A DNA stretch of 64,000 nucleotides, taken from assembly GCF_003586305.1 (NCBI RefSeq), contig NZ_QXJI01000001.1, forward strand, positions 1,054,001-1,118,000. The letters run 5' to 3'. The notes under the pieces are model-generated. The model made no database searches and had not been told where the DNA came from. It saw only the letters and a list, made by a program, of their open reading frames with translations. Positions within the stretch are counted from its first letter, which is position 1; the number at the start of each line of letters is the position of its first letter. This DNA is from Cognatilysobacter tabacisoli. GTDB taxonomy: Bacteria > Pseudomonadota > Gammaproteobacteria > Xanthomonadales > Xanthomonadaceae. The translations under genes were made by a program, and so were the position numbers. Below, one piece after another: positions 15,909-25,410 of the stretch.

Positions 15909-16178
15909 TCAGTGGTGCAGCGCGACCAGCGAAGCGGCGAGCTTGGCGTCCTCGAACATCCTGCGCAGGCGCAGTTCGACCTGCGGCAGATCGGGCAGCT
16001 GCTGCGAGGCGTACAGCGAGTACACCGCGCGGCCGTCGCTGCCGAAGCCGCCGGCCTGGCGGCCGACGCTGACGTGCGGGGTCTGGCAGGCGCGCACCCA
16101 CATCGACTGCAGGGTGCTCGGGCTGATGCTCTGGCCGTTGCCGAGGGTGAACTTGAACATCGCGATCTGGTGCTTCAT
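15909..16178 (-). CDS. conserved-looking hypothetical protein, 89 aa
   Basis: An 89-residue protein without signal or membrane segment, beginning MKHQIAMFKFTLGNGQ. The mixed alpha/beta pattern ends in a Leu/Arg-rich helix and 'SLVALHH'. I recognise no family. The ATG at 16178 has a GAAGG ribosome site at seven bases; an upstream in-frame ATG at 16217 lacks one. It stands alone, between a secreted protease 110 bases downstream and a divergent methyltransferase. Confidence 0.6.
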   Translation of the reverse strand: MKHQIAMFKFTLGNGQSISPSTLQSMWVRACQTPHVSVGRQAGGFGSDGRAVYSLYASQQLPDLPQVELRLRRMFEDAKLAASLVALHH

Positions 16179-16308
16179 GCGGGAACCTTCGGCTTGGGCC
16201 CCGAGTATGCGCTCCAATCGGCCCCGTGCCGTGGAGACCGGCGCGACGGGAACGGCCGCGCAGCTGAACAGGTGCGCGCGTGCGGGTCCGGCTGCGCGGC
16301 GCGGCGCG

Positions 16309-16314
16309 TATAGT
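16309..16314 (+). promoter_or_regulatory. -10-like hexamer upstream of methyltransferase gene
   Basis: TATAGT, the best -10 match in the 222-base divergent gap, lies 86 bases before the ATG at 16401. No matching -35 element is visible. Confidence 0.35.
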
Positions 16315-16400
16315 GGGCAGGCACCGCCGCCGTATCGCGCGTCTCGCTTGGCCCCCGCGGCCGCCCGCTTCGCTCCCTCTCACGCGTCCGCATCCTGCCC

Positions 16401-17123
16401 ATGCAGGGTGACGCCCCCTCGGGAGCGCCCATGCCGGGCTACGACACCCGTTCCATCACCGTCCGCCTCGGCGGCCACGACTTCCGCCTGCGCGCGCTCA
16501 GCGACCGCCAGCAGTTCGCCGACCCGCACGGCGACGCCGAGCGCGCCGGCATCTGCGACTCGCAGTGGAGCCTGTTCGGCCAGTCGTGGCCCGCCGGCGA
16601 AGTGCTGGCCGAAGCCATGTGCGTGGCCGACGTCGCGGGGCTGCGGATCCTCGAGCTGGGCTGCGGCCTCGGGCTGTCGAGCCTGGTGCTGCAGCGGCGC
16701 GGCGCCGACGTCACCGCCAGCGACCACCACCCGCTGGCCGCCGCGTTCCTCGAATACAACGCCGCGCTGAACGGACTGGCACCGCTGGCCTACCACGACC
16801 TGCCGTGGGACGCGCCGGACCTCGTGCTCGGCCGTTTCGACCTGATCATCGCCAGCGACGTGCTGTACGAGCGCGGCCACGCCGAGTCGCTCGCCGCGCT
16901 GGTCGAGCGCCACGCGGGAGATGACTGCCAGGTCGTCATCGCCGACCCCGGCCGCGGCAACGCCAACGCGTTCACCCGGCGGATGGCCCAGCAGGGCTAC
17001 GGCGTCGACGAACAGCGGCTGAGCTTCCACCTCGGCGAGGTCGCGCCGTTCCGCGGCCGCCTGCTGCGCTATCGACGGCCGCCGGGTGCGACGCGCCGCC
17101 CGCCGCTGCTGGACGCCGCATGA
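16401..17123 (+). CDS. class I SAM-dependent methyltransferase (METTL21/lysine-type)
   Basis: A 240-residue Rossmann-fold methyltransferase. Motif I 'RILELGCGLGLSSLVLQRRG' (~residues 80-99), motif II 'VTASDHHPLAAAFLEYNAALNG' and 'FDLIIASDVLYER' (the D-V-L-Y motif of the METTL21/PF10294 group) are clear. Eukaryotic members methylate lysines of proteins, and bacterial targets are mostly unknown. The stop overlaps the next start (ATGA, 17120-17123), so the pair is translationally coupled. A second ATG at 16431 could be the true start, because the N-terminal 10 residues are not conserved-looking. Confidence 0.85.
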   Translation: MQGDAPSGAPMPGYDTRSITVRLGGHDFRLRALSDRQQFADPHGDAERAGICDSQWSLFGQSWPAGEVLAEAMCVADVAGLRILELGCGLGLSSLVLQRRGADVTASDHHPLAAAFLEYNAALNGLAPLAYHDLPWDAPDLVLGRFDLIIASDVLYERGHAESLAALVERHAGDDCQVVIADPGRGNANAFTRRMAQQGYGVDEQRLSFHLGEVAPFRGRLLRYRRPPGATRRPPLLDAA

Positions 17124-17464
17124 GCGCGCCCGGGCTGCCCGAGGTGTCGTGCAGCGCCTGCGATGCGGTGTGCTGTCGACTGACGGTCGTGGTGATGCCG
17201 GACGACCCGGTGCCCCGCCACCTGGTCGACCGCACGCCGGAGGGCCTGGACGTGATGGCCCGCGGCGAGGACGGCTGGTGCGTCGCGGTGGACCCGCTGC
17301 GCATGTGCTGCACCGTGTACGAGCAGCGCCCGGCAATCTGCCGCAAGTTCGCGATGGGCAGCCCGTACTGCCGGTCCGAACGCGAGGCCTACGCGCGCCG
17401 CTATGACGACGTCGGCGATCACGTCGACGCCGCGCCGTCGCCAATCCCGCTGCGCCTGCGCTAG
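17120..17464 (+). CDS. YkgJ-family cysteine cluster protein
   Basis: A 114-residue protein of the CxxCxxCC zinc/iron-chelating family. The cysteine pattern is visible as CSACDAVCC (residues ~11-19), CVAVDPLRMCCTVYEQRPAICRKF (~54-77) and YCRSER. The 'Y+QRPxICR+F' segment is diagnostic. These proteins bind a metal or Fe-S cluster and the cellular role is unproven. It is coupled by an ATGA overlap to the methyltransferase. A modification partner relationship is possible but not shown. Confidence 0.9.
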   Translation: MSAPGLPEVSCSACDAVCCRLTVVVMPDDPVPRHLVDRTPEGLDVMARGEDGWCVAVDPLRMCCTVYEQRPAICRKFAMGSPYCRSEREAYARRYDDVGDHVDAAPSPIPLRLR

Positions 17465-17553
17465 GGCCGCCACCGGCCCGCCCTTACGCCTGCACGCCAC
17501 CGTGCGGTGCGCTGCGGCACCGTCGGCTTCCGTTCCGACAGGATTCGAACCCG

Positions 17554-17862
17554 ATGGAAAGCGCCGACATGGTCGGTTGGGGGGCTTCGGCCATCCTGAT
17601 CGCCACCCTCGCCCGCCAGACCTGGCACCAGTGGCGCGACCCCGACCCGCGCGGCGTCTCGCACTGGCTGTTCATCGGCCAGACCGCCGCATCGGTGGGT
17701 TTCGTCGTCTACAGCTGGCTGCTCGGCAACGTGGTGTTCATCGTGACCAACTCGCTGATCCTGCTGACCGCGATCGTCGGCCAGCTGGTGTTCCTGCGCG
17801 CGCAGCGCCGGGCCGCTGGCAAGGGTACGGGCAAGGGCAAAGACAAGAGCGAGCATTCGTAG
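17554..17862 (+). CDS. SemiSWEET/PQ-loop-like membrane protein
   Basis: A 102-residue protein with three membrane helices (~residues 7-22, 38-57, 60-80) and a Lys-rich hydrophilic tail. The first helix and loop 'ILIATLARQTWHQW...GVSHW' matches the SemiSWEET/MtN3 pattern (PQ-loop, then Trp and 'GxS'), though the PQ is replaced by RQ. SemiSWEETs dimerise to pass sugars across membranes. The Lys/Gly/Asp-rich tail after residue 84 is longer than usual. Moderate certainty, because the family is very divergent. Confidence 0.7.
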   Translation: MESADMVGWGASAILIATLARQTWHQWRDPDPRGVSHWLFIGQTAASVGFVVYSWLLGNVVFIVTNSLILLTAIVGQLVFLRAQRRAAGKGTGKGKDKSEHS

Positions 17863-17899
17863 CGCCGCGCCGGCCGGCGCCGCGTGCGACCATCGCGCG

Positions 17900-18616
17900 G
17901 TGATCTCCTACGTCATTCCCGCGCACGACGAGGCCGTGCTGATCGGCGGCACGCTCGATGCGCTGCGCTTGGCCGCCGACGCGCTCGGGCGGCCGTACGA
18001 AGTGATCGTCGTCGACGACGCCTCCACCGACGCCACCGCGGCGATCGCCCGCGAACGCGGCGCGACGGTCGTGCCAGTGCAGCACCGCCACATCGCTGCG
18101 ACCCGCAACGCCGGCGCCCGCGCCGCCGGCGGCGACGTGCTGGTGTTCGTCGATGCCGACACGCGCGTGTCCGCGGGTCTGCTGCGGGCGGCGTTCGAGG
18201 CGCTGGACCGCGGGGCGGTCGGCGGGGGTGCGACGGTCACGCTGCGCGGTCGCGTGGCCTGGCACGAACGCCTCGGCACCGCGCTCGTCGCCCGCGCGCT
18301 GCGCTGGGCCGGGATCGCGCCGGGCTGCTTCGTGTTCTGCACCCGCGCGGCGTTCGAGGCCGCCGGCGGCTTCGACGAGCGCTACTACGCGGCCGAGGAC
18401 GTCGCGATCAGCCGCGCGCTGGCGAAGGTGGGCCGCTTCGAGGTGCTGCGCCACCCGGTCCACACCTCCGACCGAAAGCTGCGCACGTTCGGGCTGCTCG
18501 ACCACCTGGCGCTGTTCGTGCGCTTCGCGCTGCGCGGGCGCGGCCTGCTGCATTCGCGCGACGGGCTCTCGCTCTGGTACGAACGCCGGCGCCACGGGCC
18601 CGACGAGCCGCACTGA
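17900..18616 (+). CDS. family 2 glycosyltransferase
   Basis: A 238-residue GT-A fold enzyme starting at GTG 17900. The opening 'ISYVIPAHDE', the 'EVIVVDDASTDAT' UDP-binding strand and the DxD motif in 'LVFVDADTRVS' are standard; 'RNAGARAA' and 'ACCEPTOR-side' aromatic segments (FDERYYAAED) follow. It lacks C-terminal membrane helices, so it is probably soluble and acts on a cytosolic or membrane-surface acceptor. The sugar is unknown. The upstream gene is a SemiSWEET-like protein; no polysaccharide cluster surrounds it. A hairpin at 18634-18647 may end the transcript. Confidence 0.88.
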   Translation: MISYVIPAHDEAVLIGGTLDALRLAADALGRPYEVIVVDDASTDATAAIARERGATVVPVQHRHIAATRNAGARAAGGDVLVFVDADTRVSAGLLRAAFEALDRGAVGGGATVTLRGRVAWHERLGTALVARALRWAGIAPGCFVFCTRAAFEAAGGFDERYYAAEDVAISRALAKVGRFEVLRHPVHTSDRKLRTFGLLDHLALFVRFALRGRGLLHSRDGLSLWYERRRHGPDEPH

Positions 18617-18633
18617 GCGGGCCCGCGTCGCGT

Positions 18634-18647
18634 GGAGCCGGGGCTCC
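18634..18647. terminator. short hairpin after glycosyltransferase gene
   Basis: GGAGCC-GG-GGCTCC, a six-base perfect stem with a two-base centre, lies 17 bases after the glycosyltransferase stop and 13 bases before the dbpA -10-like element. There is no T-tract, so terminator function is uncertain. Confidence 0.25.
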
Positions 18648-18660
18648 AGCCGGGGCCGCG

Positions 18661-18666
18661 TATCAT
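18661..18666 (+). promoter_or_regulatory. -10-like hexamer directly before dbpA
   Basis: TATCAT stands 5 bases before the ATG at 18672, with no room for a ribosome site in the resulting message. If it is a true -10 element the dbpA transcript would be leaderless. No -35 element is clear. Confidence 0.4.
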
Positions 18667-18671
18667 GGCGC

Positions 18672-20060
<1,389 letters not shown>

Positions 20061-20147
20061 GCCGCGGCCCCTCGCCGACCGGCCCGATGCCGGCCCGGCG
20101 GGCCCGATGGCCTACACTGGCCCACCCACCACGAGAGAATCGCCCCC

Positions 20148-20300
20148 TTGGCCAAGCCCAACTACTCGTTCGAAAAGCGCCAGCGCGAACTCGCGAAGAA
20201 GAAGAAGCAGGACGAAAAGGCCGCGCAGAAGGCCGCCGCGCGCGAGGCCGCGAAGCCCGCCACGCCGAACGACGGCCGCGAGCCCAGCAGCGGCCAGTAA
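20148..20300 (+). CDS. small lysine-rich coiled protein, 50 aa (TTG start)
   Basis: A 50-residue frame starting at TTG 20148 and ending at TAA 20298-20300, ten bases before the next gene. It opens AKPNYSFEKRQRELAKKKKQ and is mostly Lys, Ala, Gln and Glu, predicting one long charged helix and a disordered tail. This opening, 'KPNYxFEKRQRELAKKKK', recurs in a small conserved proteobacterial protein family I recall without a known function. A TACACT -10-like hexamer lies at 20113-20118. The frame has typical coding composition. Confidence 0.7.
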   Translation: MAKPNYSFEKRQRELAKKKKQDEKAAQKAAAREAAKPATPNDGREPSSGQ

Positions 20301-20309
20301 CCGCGACGC

Positions 20310-20795
20310 GTGACCGACCCGCAGACGCCCCGGGCTGACGGCCCGCAGGTGTGGGTCGACGCCGACGCCTGCCCGGGCGTCATCAAGGACATCCTGTTCC
20401 GCGCCGCTGAGCGCGCGCACGTGCACGTCACTCTGGTCGCCAACCAGTGGCTGCGCACGCCGCCGTCGCTCTACGTGCGCGCGCTGCAGGTGTCCGGCGG
20501 CTTCGACGTCGCCGACAGCGAGATCGTGGCGCGGGTGCAGCCGGGCGACCTCGTCGTCACCCAGGACATTCCGCTGGCCGCACGGGTGCTTGAGCGCGGC
20601 GGGATCGCCGTGAACCCGCGCGGCGAGCGCTACACCGCCGACACGATGGCCGAGCGCCTGTCGATGCGGAACTTCATGGAGGAGCTGCGCGGCGCCGGCG
20701 TGCAGACCGGCGGACCGCCGACCTTCCACGCCCGCGACCGGCAGGCGTTCGCCAACCAGCTCGACCGCTGGCTGGCGCAGCGCACGCCGCGCTGA
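20310..20795 (+). CDS. YaiI/YqxD (DUF188) family protein
   Basis: A 161-residue protein of the DUF188 family, starting at GTG 20310. '[22 protein letters not shown]' at the N-terminus and '[19 protein letters not shown]' near residue 80 are the family hallmarks, with conserved acidic residues that suggest a PIN-like nuclease-type metal site. The function of YaiI is unproven. The gene follows the small Lys-rich protein by 9 bases and ends 13 bases before the convergent cytochrome gene, so the upstream two genes are probably one unit. Confidence 0.9.
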   Translation: MTDPQTPRADGPQVWVDADACPGVIKDILFRAAERAHVHVTLVANQWLRTPPSLYVRALQVSGGFDVADSEIVARVQPGDLVVTQDIPLAARVLERGGIAVNPRGERYTADTMAERLSMRNFMEELRGAGVQTGGPPTFHARDRQAFANQLDRWLAQRTPR

Positions 20796-20808
20796 GCGGA
20801 AGTCGCGA

Positions 20809-21399
20809 TTACGGCGCGGGTTCGATGGGGGTCCGGAGGGAATCGGGGGCCGCGTCCGCCCTGCGCTCCCAGCCCAGCATCGCGCTCAGCACGCCGTCGC
20901 GCCGCACCAGGCCGTGGTGCAGGGCCGCCGCCAGGTGCACCAGCACGAGCGCGAACAGCGCATAGGCCAGCACGCGATGCAGCGGTCGCAACACCGCGAA
21001 CAACGCCGGATCGGCCGCGGTGAGCGCAGGCAGCACGAGCCCGCCGACCAGCGACGCCGGCAGACCGCCGCTCGACATCGTGGCCCAGCCGGCCAGCGGC
21101 ACCGCGAACATCAGCAGGTACAGCGCGACGTGCGAGCCTTTCGCGGCCAGCGCCTGCACGCGCGGCAGGTCCGCCGGCAGCGGCGGCGGGCGATGGCCGA
21201 GGCGCCACAGCAGCCGCACGGCCGCCAGCACCAGCACCAGAGCGCCGAGCGGCTTGTGCCAGGCGAACAGGACGTCGTGCGCCGGCGCGACGGTTGCGAC
21301 CATGCCGGCACCGATGAACAGCATCGCCAGGATCAGCGCCGCCATCGTCCAGTGCAGCAGGCGCGCGACGCCTGTGAAGCGTTCGCCCCGGGCGCTCAT
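20809..21399 (-). CDS. cytochrome b561-type membrane protein
   Basis: A 196-residue integral membrane cytochrome b with four helices. Heme-ligand histidines fit 'LLHWTMAALIL' (helix 1, His~16), 'FAWHKPLGALVL' (helix 2, His~48), 'KGSHVALYLLMF' and 'LRPLHRVLAYALF ... LVHLAAALHH' (helices 3-4). The family passes electrons from quinol or a periplasmic partner. Its ATG overlaps the stop of the upstream catalase-like gene (ATGA, 21396-21399), so it probably supplies electrons to or takes them from that protein. The C-terminal tail is short and hydrophilic. Confidence 0.9.
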   Translation of the reverse strand: MSARGERFTGVARLLHWTMAALILAMLFIGAGMVATVAPAHDVLFAWHKPLGALVLVLAAVRLLWRLGHRPPPLPADLPRVQALAAKGSHVALYLLMFAVPLAGWATMSSGGLPASLVGGLVLPALTAADPALFAVLRPLHRVLAYALFALVLVHLAAALHHGLVRRDGVLSAMLGWERRADAAPDSLRTPIEPAP

Positions 21400-22550
21400 C
21401 GCGACACCTCCGTCGCCGTCGCGGCGCCCGCCGCGGTCTCGCGCAGGCGCCGCGTCGCGGAGACCGAATACGCCGCCGAGCGCGCGTGCAGGATCGGATC
21501 GTCCGACGGACGCACGCCGTCGGGCAGCACCAGCGGGTCGAAGTTGACGTCGCGGCAGTCGCCGTCGGCCTGCGGGCTCACGCGCTCGACCACGACCTCG
21601 CCGACCACGACCCGTTCGCGATCGGCCGGCCACGCGCGGGTCGCGTCCGCCGTGGGGTCGCCGGGCGCGGCGAGCGTCACAGCCATCTCCCACCGCACCG
21701 GCGCCTGCTGAACGCGGCGTTCGAGTTCGCGCTGCAGGTAGTCGCTCGGCAGCGCGTCGCGGGCGGCCTTGTCGAGCGTCGCCACCGGCGCGAGCGGACG
21801 CATCGTCCAGCGCACCGGCTGCTCGCGCCCGTCGCCGTCGACGAACACGAACGCGTTGACGCTGTGGTACGTGTCGGTCGCGAAGCTGTCGGTGAATGGC
21901 GCCGAGTCCGCCCACGCGCGGAACCCTGCCATTTCCGGGTGCGCGGCCGCGAACGCCGCCACCCGCGCCGGGTCGGGCTTGCCCGTCGCCGGGTCGGGTC
22001 GCCCCGCGAGCGTCTGCTCGTGGAAGGCCTGCGGCGTGGCGACCGCCATCACCGGGAAGGTGTTCATCGCCATGCGCCACTCCTGCCGGTCGGCCTGCAC
22101 GAGCTTCAGCGCCAGGCTGCGCACGCGCGCGCCGGCCTCGTTGCCGTCCGGCGCGCCGCCGCCGATCGACATGCGGCCGACGAACGGCGTTCGGCCACCC
22201 GCCAGCACATCGGCGCGCGACCACTGCGCGCCGCGGCCGTTCGCCTCGAAATGACCCGCGACGCAGACGCCGCGCGCGTGGGCGCGGCGGAATCCCGGTC
22301 GCGGCGGGCCGTTGGCTTCGATCGCGTCGACCATGCGCTGCGCGGTCAGCCGCTGCGGGCTGAGCCAGCCGGCGGTGTAAGCGAACGCGCTGCCGAGGCC
22401 GCCGACGGCCAGCGCGATCACGGCGTAGGGCCACCACTCGGCGCGGCGCCGGGGCGGCGTGGCGGTGCGAAGCGGTGCGACGGGGCTGGCGCCCGCGCCG
22501 GGCTCTGGCGGTGCGCCGGCGGCGCCGGGATCAACGGGGGGAACCGACAT
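21396..22550 (-). CDS. SrpA-like catalase-family peroxidase, membrane-anchored
   Basis: A 384-residue catalase-fold protein, far shorter than monofunctional catalases (~480-500). A Pro-rich cytoplasmic tail (1-38) is followed by one membrane helix (~40-60, WPYAVIALAVGGLGSAFAY). Distal His is in 'RRAHARGVCVAGHFEANG' (~91), and the proximal heme Tyr in the C-terminal 'ARSAAYSVSATRR' segment. The family (catalase-related peroxidase, SrpA) uses small peroxides with a reductant rather than mainly disproportionating H2O2. The downstream cytochrome b561 gene overlaps it by four bases and is a natural electron partner. The heme side faces the periplasm if the tail is cytoplasmic. Confidence 0.88.
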   Translation of the reverse strand: MSVPPVDPGAAGAPPEPGAGASPVAPLRTATPPRRRAEWWPYAVIALAVGGLGSAFAYTAGWLSPQRLTAQRMVDAIEANGPPRPGFRRAHARGVCVAGHFEANGRGAQWSRADVLAGGRTPFVGRMSIGGGAPDGNEAGARVRSLALKLVQADRQEWRMAMNTFPVMAVATPQAFHEQTLAGRPDPATGKPDPARVAAFAAAHPEMAGFRAWADSAPFTDSFATDTYHSVNAFVFVDGDGREQPVRWTMRPLAPVATLDKAARDALPSDYLQRELERRVQQAPVRWEMAVTLAAPGDPTADATRAWPADRERVVVGEVVVERVSPQADGDCRDVNFDPLVLPDGVRPSDDPILHARSAAYSVSATRRLRETAAGAATATEVSR

Positions 22551-22669
22551 CGTGGGGCCTCGCGCGCAAGCCGGATCGGCGGCGTGACGACGCTATCACG
22601 CGCTGCGCGGCCACCGTGCTGCGCTGCACGGCATGCAACGTTGCGGCATCGGGCGCGAACGCCGGCGGC

Positions 22670-23011
22670 TCACGCCTTGCGCAGGAACACCGTCTTCAGC
22701 ACCAGGCCCTTGATCCTGTCCGAGTGGCCTTCGATGTGGTCGGCGTCGTCCTCGACCAGCCGGATGTTGCGGATCACCGTGCCCTGCTTCAGCGGGATCG
22801 ACGATCCCTTCACCTTGAGGTCCTTGATCACCACGACCGTGTCGCCGTCGGCCAGCACGTTGCCGTTGCTGTCGCGCACCACGACGGCATCGCCGCCCGG
22901 ATCCGTCGCGGCCGCCCGCGGCCACTCGAAGCCGCAGTCGGCGCAGACGTACTGGCCACCGTCGACGTAGGTGTTGGCGAGGGTGCACTGCGGGCAGGCG
23001 GGCGCGGTCAT
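22670..23011 (-). CDS. PhnA/YjdM-family zinc ribbon protein
   Basis: A 113-residue protein of the PhnA/YjdM family. The N-terminal zinc ribbon is CPQC-x16-CADC, followed by the conserved '[30 protein letters not shown]' strand set and the C-terminal '[19 protein letters not shown]'. The E. coli homologue was once linked to alkylphosphonate use, but its real role is unclear. It is divergent from the flavoprotein gene (124 bases between). Confidence 0.92.
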   Translation of the reverse strand: [113 protein letters not shown]

Positions 23012-23135
23012 GGCTGGCTCTGGGCCGTCGTCGGGGGCGCGTAGCGTAGTGGAATCAACGCACTGCCGCGTGCGCAATCCCCTCGCCGGCGCTTTGCCGC
23101 TACGCTTGCGCGCCCTGCCCCGAGCCTTCGACTCG

Positions 23136-24341
23136 ATGCCCGCCGCACCCTCCACTGCCGACGTGTTGATCATCGGCGGCGGCGCCGCGGGACTGATGTG
23201 CGCGCACGTGGCCGGGCAGCGCGGCCTGCGCGCGGTGGTTATCGAGCACGCCAACCGCGTCGGCAAGAAGATCCTGATGTCCGGGGGCGGGCGCTGCAAT
23301 TTCACCAACACCGGGGCGACCCCGGCCAACTACCTGTCGGCCAACCCGCACTACTGCAAGTCGGCGCTGGCGCGCTACACGCCGTGGCACTTCATCGAGC
23401 TGGTCGAGCGCCACCGCATCGCGTACCACGAGAAGGAACTCGGCCAGCTGTTCTGCGACGAGTCGTCGAAGCAGATCGTCAAGCTGCTGCTGGACGAGTG
23501 CGACGCGGCCGATGCGCGCGTGGAAACGTCGTGCAGCGTCGAGCGCGTCGCCGTCGAGGACGACGGGCGCTTCAGCGTGCAGACCACGCGCGGGCGGATG
23601 CTGGCGCCGGCCCTGGTCGTGGCCTGCGGCGGGCTGTCGATCCCGAGCATGGGCGCGACCGGTTTCGGCTACGAGCTGGCGCGGCAGTTCGGCCACGAGG
23701 TCCTGCCGACGCGCGCGGGCCTCGTACCGCTGACGCTTAGCGGTACGCACCACGAGCGGCTGGCCGAGCTGAGCGGCGTCGCGCTGCCGGTCGAGGCGAC
23801 GTGCGGGCGGCAGTCGTTCCGCAACCAGATGCTGGTCACCCATCGCGGCCTCAGCGGCCCGGCGATCCTGCAGATCTCGTCGTACTGGCAGCCGGGCGAC
23901 GCGCTGCAGCTGGACCTGCTGCCCGGCGCCGACGCGTTCGAGGCGCTGAAGGCGCTGCGCGCGGCGCGGCCCGCGGCGGAGCTCAAGACCGCGCTCGCGG
24001 ACCTGTTCCCGAAGCGCTTCGCCGAGCGCCTGTGCGAGGCGTGGCTCGACGACCTGCAGCCGCGCCGGCCGATGCGCCAGTTCGACGAGCGCCAGCTGCG
24101 CCAGGTCGCCGTGGTGCTGCACGAGTGGCCGATCGTCGCCAGCGGCACCGAGGGCTACCGCACCGCCGAGGTGACCCTCGGCGGCGTCGACACCCGCGGG
24201 CTGTCGTCGACCACGATGATGTCCCGGCACGTGCCGGGGCTGTACTTCATCGGCGAGGTCGTCGACGTGACCGGCTGGCTCGGCGGCTACAACTTCCAGT
24301 GGGCCTGGGCCTCCGGCCACGCGGCCGCGCAGGCGCTGTAG
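23136..24341 (+). CDS. HI0933/BaiN-family NAD(P)/FAD-dependent oxidoreductase
   Basis: A 401-residue flavoprotein of the HI0933/BaiN group. Motifs: 'VLIIGGGAAGLMCA' (FAD-binding, ~8-21), 'GKKILMSGGGRCNFTN' (family signature), 'GGLSIPSMGATGFGYELA' and the C-terminal 'GLYFIGEVVDVTGWLGGYNFQWAWASGHAAA'. The length is typical. Cellular substrate unknown in most species; BaiN reduces bile-acid intermediates in gut clostridia, which does not apply here by context. The start at 23136 has conserved sequence directly after it. It is a paralogue, not a copy, of the 2138-3421 protein. Confidence 0.9.
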   Translation: MPAAPSTADVLIIGGGAAGLMCAHVAGQRGLRAVVIEHANRVGKKILMSGGGRCNFTNTGATPANYLSANPHYCKSALARYTPWHFIELVERHRIAYHEKELGQLFCDESSKQIVKLLLDECDAADARVETSCSVERVAVEDDGRFSVQTTRGRMLAPALVVACGGLSIPSMGATGFGYELARQFGHEVLPTRAGLVPLTLSGTHHERLAELSGVALPVEATCGRQSFRNQMLVTHRGLSGPAILQISSYWQPGDALQLDLLPGADAFEALKALRAARPAAELKTALADLFPKRFAERLCEAWLDDLQPRRPMRQFDERQLRQVAVVLHEWPIVASGTEGYRTAEVTLGGVDTRGLSSTTMMSRHVPGLYFIGEVVDVTGWLGGYNFQWAWASGHAAAQAL

Positions 24342-24392
24342 GGCCCCGCGCTCGACGTCGGTGCCGGACCGTGCGGCTCCGACGGCCGCCGC

Positions 24393-24668
24393 CTACGCCT
24401 CGGCCGTGGTCGGGTCGATCACCTCGCGGACCTGCGACACGCGGTTGGCGGGGAACCCGCCGCGCGCCGCGTGTTCGCGAACCATGGCCTCGTCCGGCGC
24501 GATGTAGACGCAGTAGATCTTGTCGTCGGTGACGTAGCTCTGCACCCACTGGATCGACGGGCCGAGCTCCTGCAGCACGCCGCACGATTTGGCGGAAATG
24601 CCCTGCAGCTGCTCCGCGCCGAGCGTGCCGGCGCCGGGGATGTCGCGTTCGATCACGTACTTGGGCAT
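24393..24668 (-). CDS. DUF4242 family protein (ferredoxin-like fold)
   Basis: A 91-residue protein with the DUF4242 pattern: 'YVIERDIPGAGTL', 'WVQSYVTDDKIYCVYIAPDEAMVREHAARGGFPANRVSQV'. The family forms small ferredoxin-like dimers that bind metal in some structures and has no settled function. No signal peptide. It precedes the DUF4136 lipoprotein by 102 bases on the minus strand. An AGGTTCCG-type ribosome site stands before the ATG. Confidence 0.88.
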   Translation of the reverse strand: MPKYVIERDIPGAGTLGAEQLQGISAKSCGVLQELGPSIQWVQSYVTDDKIYCVYIAPDEAMVREHAARGGFPANRVSQVREVIDPTTAEA

Positions 24669-24769
24669 GGCGGAACCTCATCGGGAGACGTCCGGGCCAA
24701 CGGCGCGCGCGCCGCCGCCCGGACACCTGCCCCGCTCCCGGTCCGGTCCGCCGCCGGGAGCGTCGACGC

Positions 24770-25381
24770 TCAGTTGCCGCTGGCGCGGAACGGGAAGCGC
24801 TGGAAGATCGCGCTGATCGCCTGGTCGGCCGATGCGATGCGCTCGGCGGGCGTGCGCTGGGTCACCCGCCCGATCGCCGCGCCGGTCCACACCAGGTGGT
24901 TGCGCTGGGCATCGACGAGGTCGACCGTCAACGTGCCCTCGGTGTAGCGCGACACCTGGGTCTCGTCGTACCAGACCGGGTACGCGACGTAGCTGCGCGC
25001 GCGGTAGCTGTAGAAGTAGCCGATGTCGCTGCGCGGCATGCTGTAGACGTCGGTCTTCTCGCGCACGACGCCCTGGAAGTTGACCCGCAGGTCGGGCTTG
25101 GCGGCGTCGAACACGTAGCCCCGCGCGTCCATCTCGCGGCGGATGCTCGCCTTGATCCGGTCGGTCAGGTAGGTGGTGTACCCGGACTGCTCCATCGCCA
25201 GCGGCTGGTAGAAGCCGTACGTGCGGTAGCGGGCGAAGTCCGCCTGCGGGTCCATGTCGGTGGACACGCGCGGCGTCGTCGCGCACGCGGCCAGCAGCGC
25301 CAGCAGTGCGAACGCGGACAGCGCGGCGCGCGCCCGGCCCAGTCGCGCGGCGATCCGGGTAGTCGGCGATAGCGTGGTCAT
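24770..25381 (-). CDS. DUF4136 lipoprotein
   Basis: A 203-residue lipoprotein, lipobox LAAC with acylation at Cys33 after an unusually long n-region. 'STDMDPQADFARYRTYGFYQPL' and the tail 'DQAISAIFQRFPFRASGN' match the DUF4136 family, in which the central 'D..AxRNxxVWTGAAxGxV' strand (here NHLVWTGAAIGRVTQRTPAER) is also conserved. These proteins sit at the outer or inner membrane and their role is unknown. A strong GAGGAGAACG site precedes the ATG. It lies 29 bases downstream of the dienelactone hydrolase gene and is likely co-transcribed with it. Confidence 0.9.
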   Translation of the reverse strand: MTTLSPTTRIAARLGRARAALSAFALLALLAACATTPRVSTDMDPQADFARYRTYGFYQPLAMEQSGYTTYLTDRIKASIRREMDARGYVFDAAKPDLRVNFQGVVREKTDVYSMPRSDIGYFYSYRARSYVAYPVWYDETQVSRYTEGTLTVDLVDAQRNHLVWTGAAIGRVTQRTPAERIASADQAISAIFQRFPFRASGN

Positions 25382-25410
25382 GTCGTTCTCCTCGTGGTTC
25401 GCGCGGCGGC

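Noticed and set aside
17465-17560. tRNA-like T-loop on the minus strand (GGTTCGAATCC near 17540)
   Set aside because: The T-stem pairs only partly, no acceptor or anticodon stem could be drawn, and the ATG of the SemiSWEET-like gene lies in the same place.
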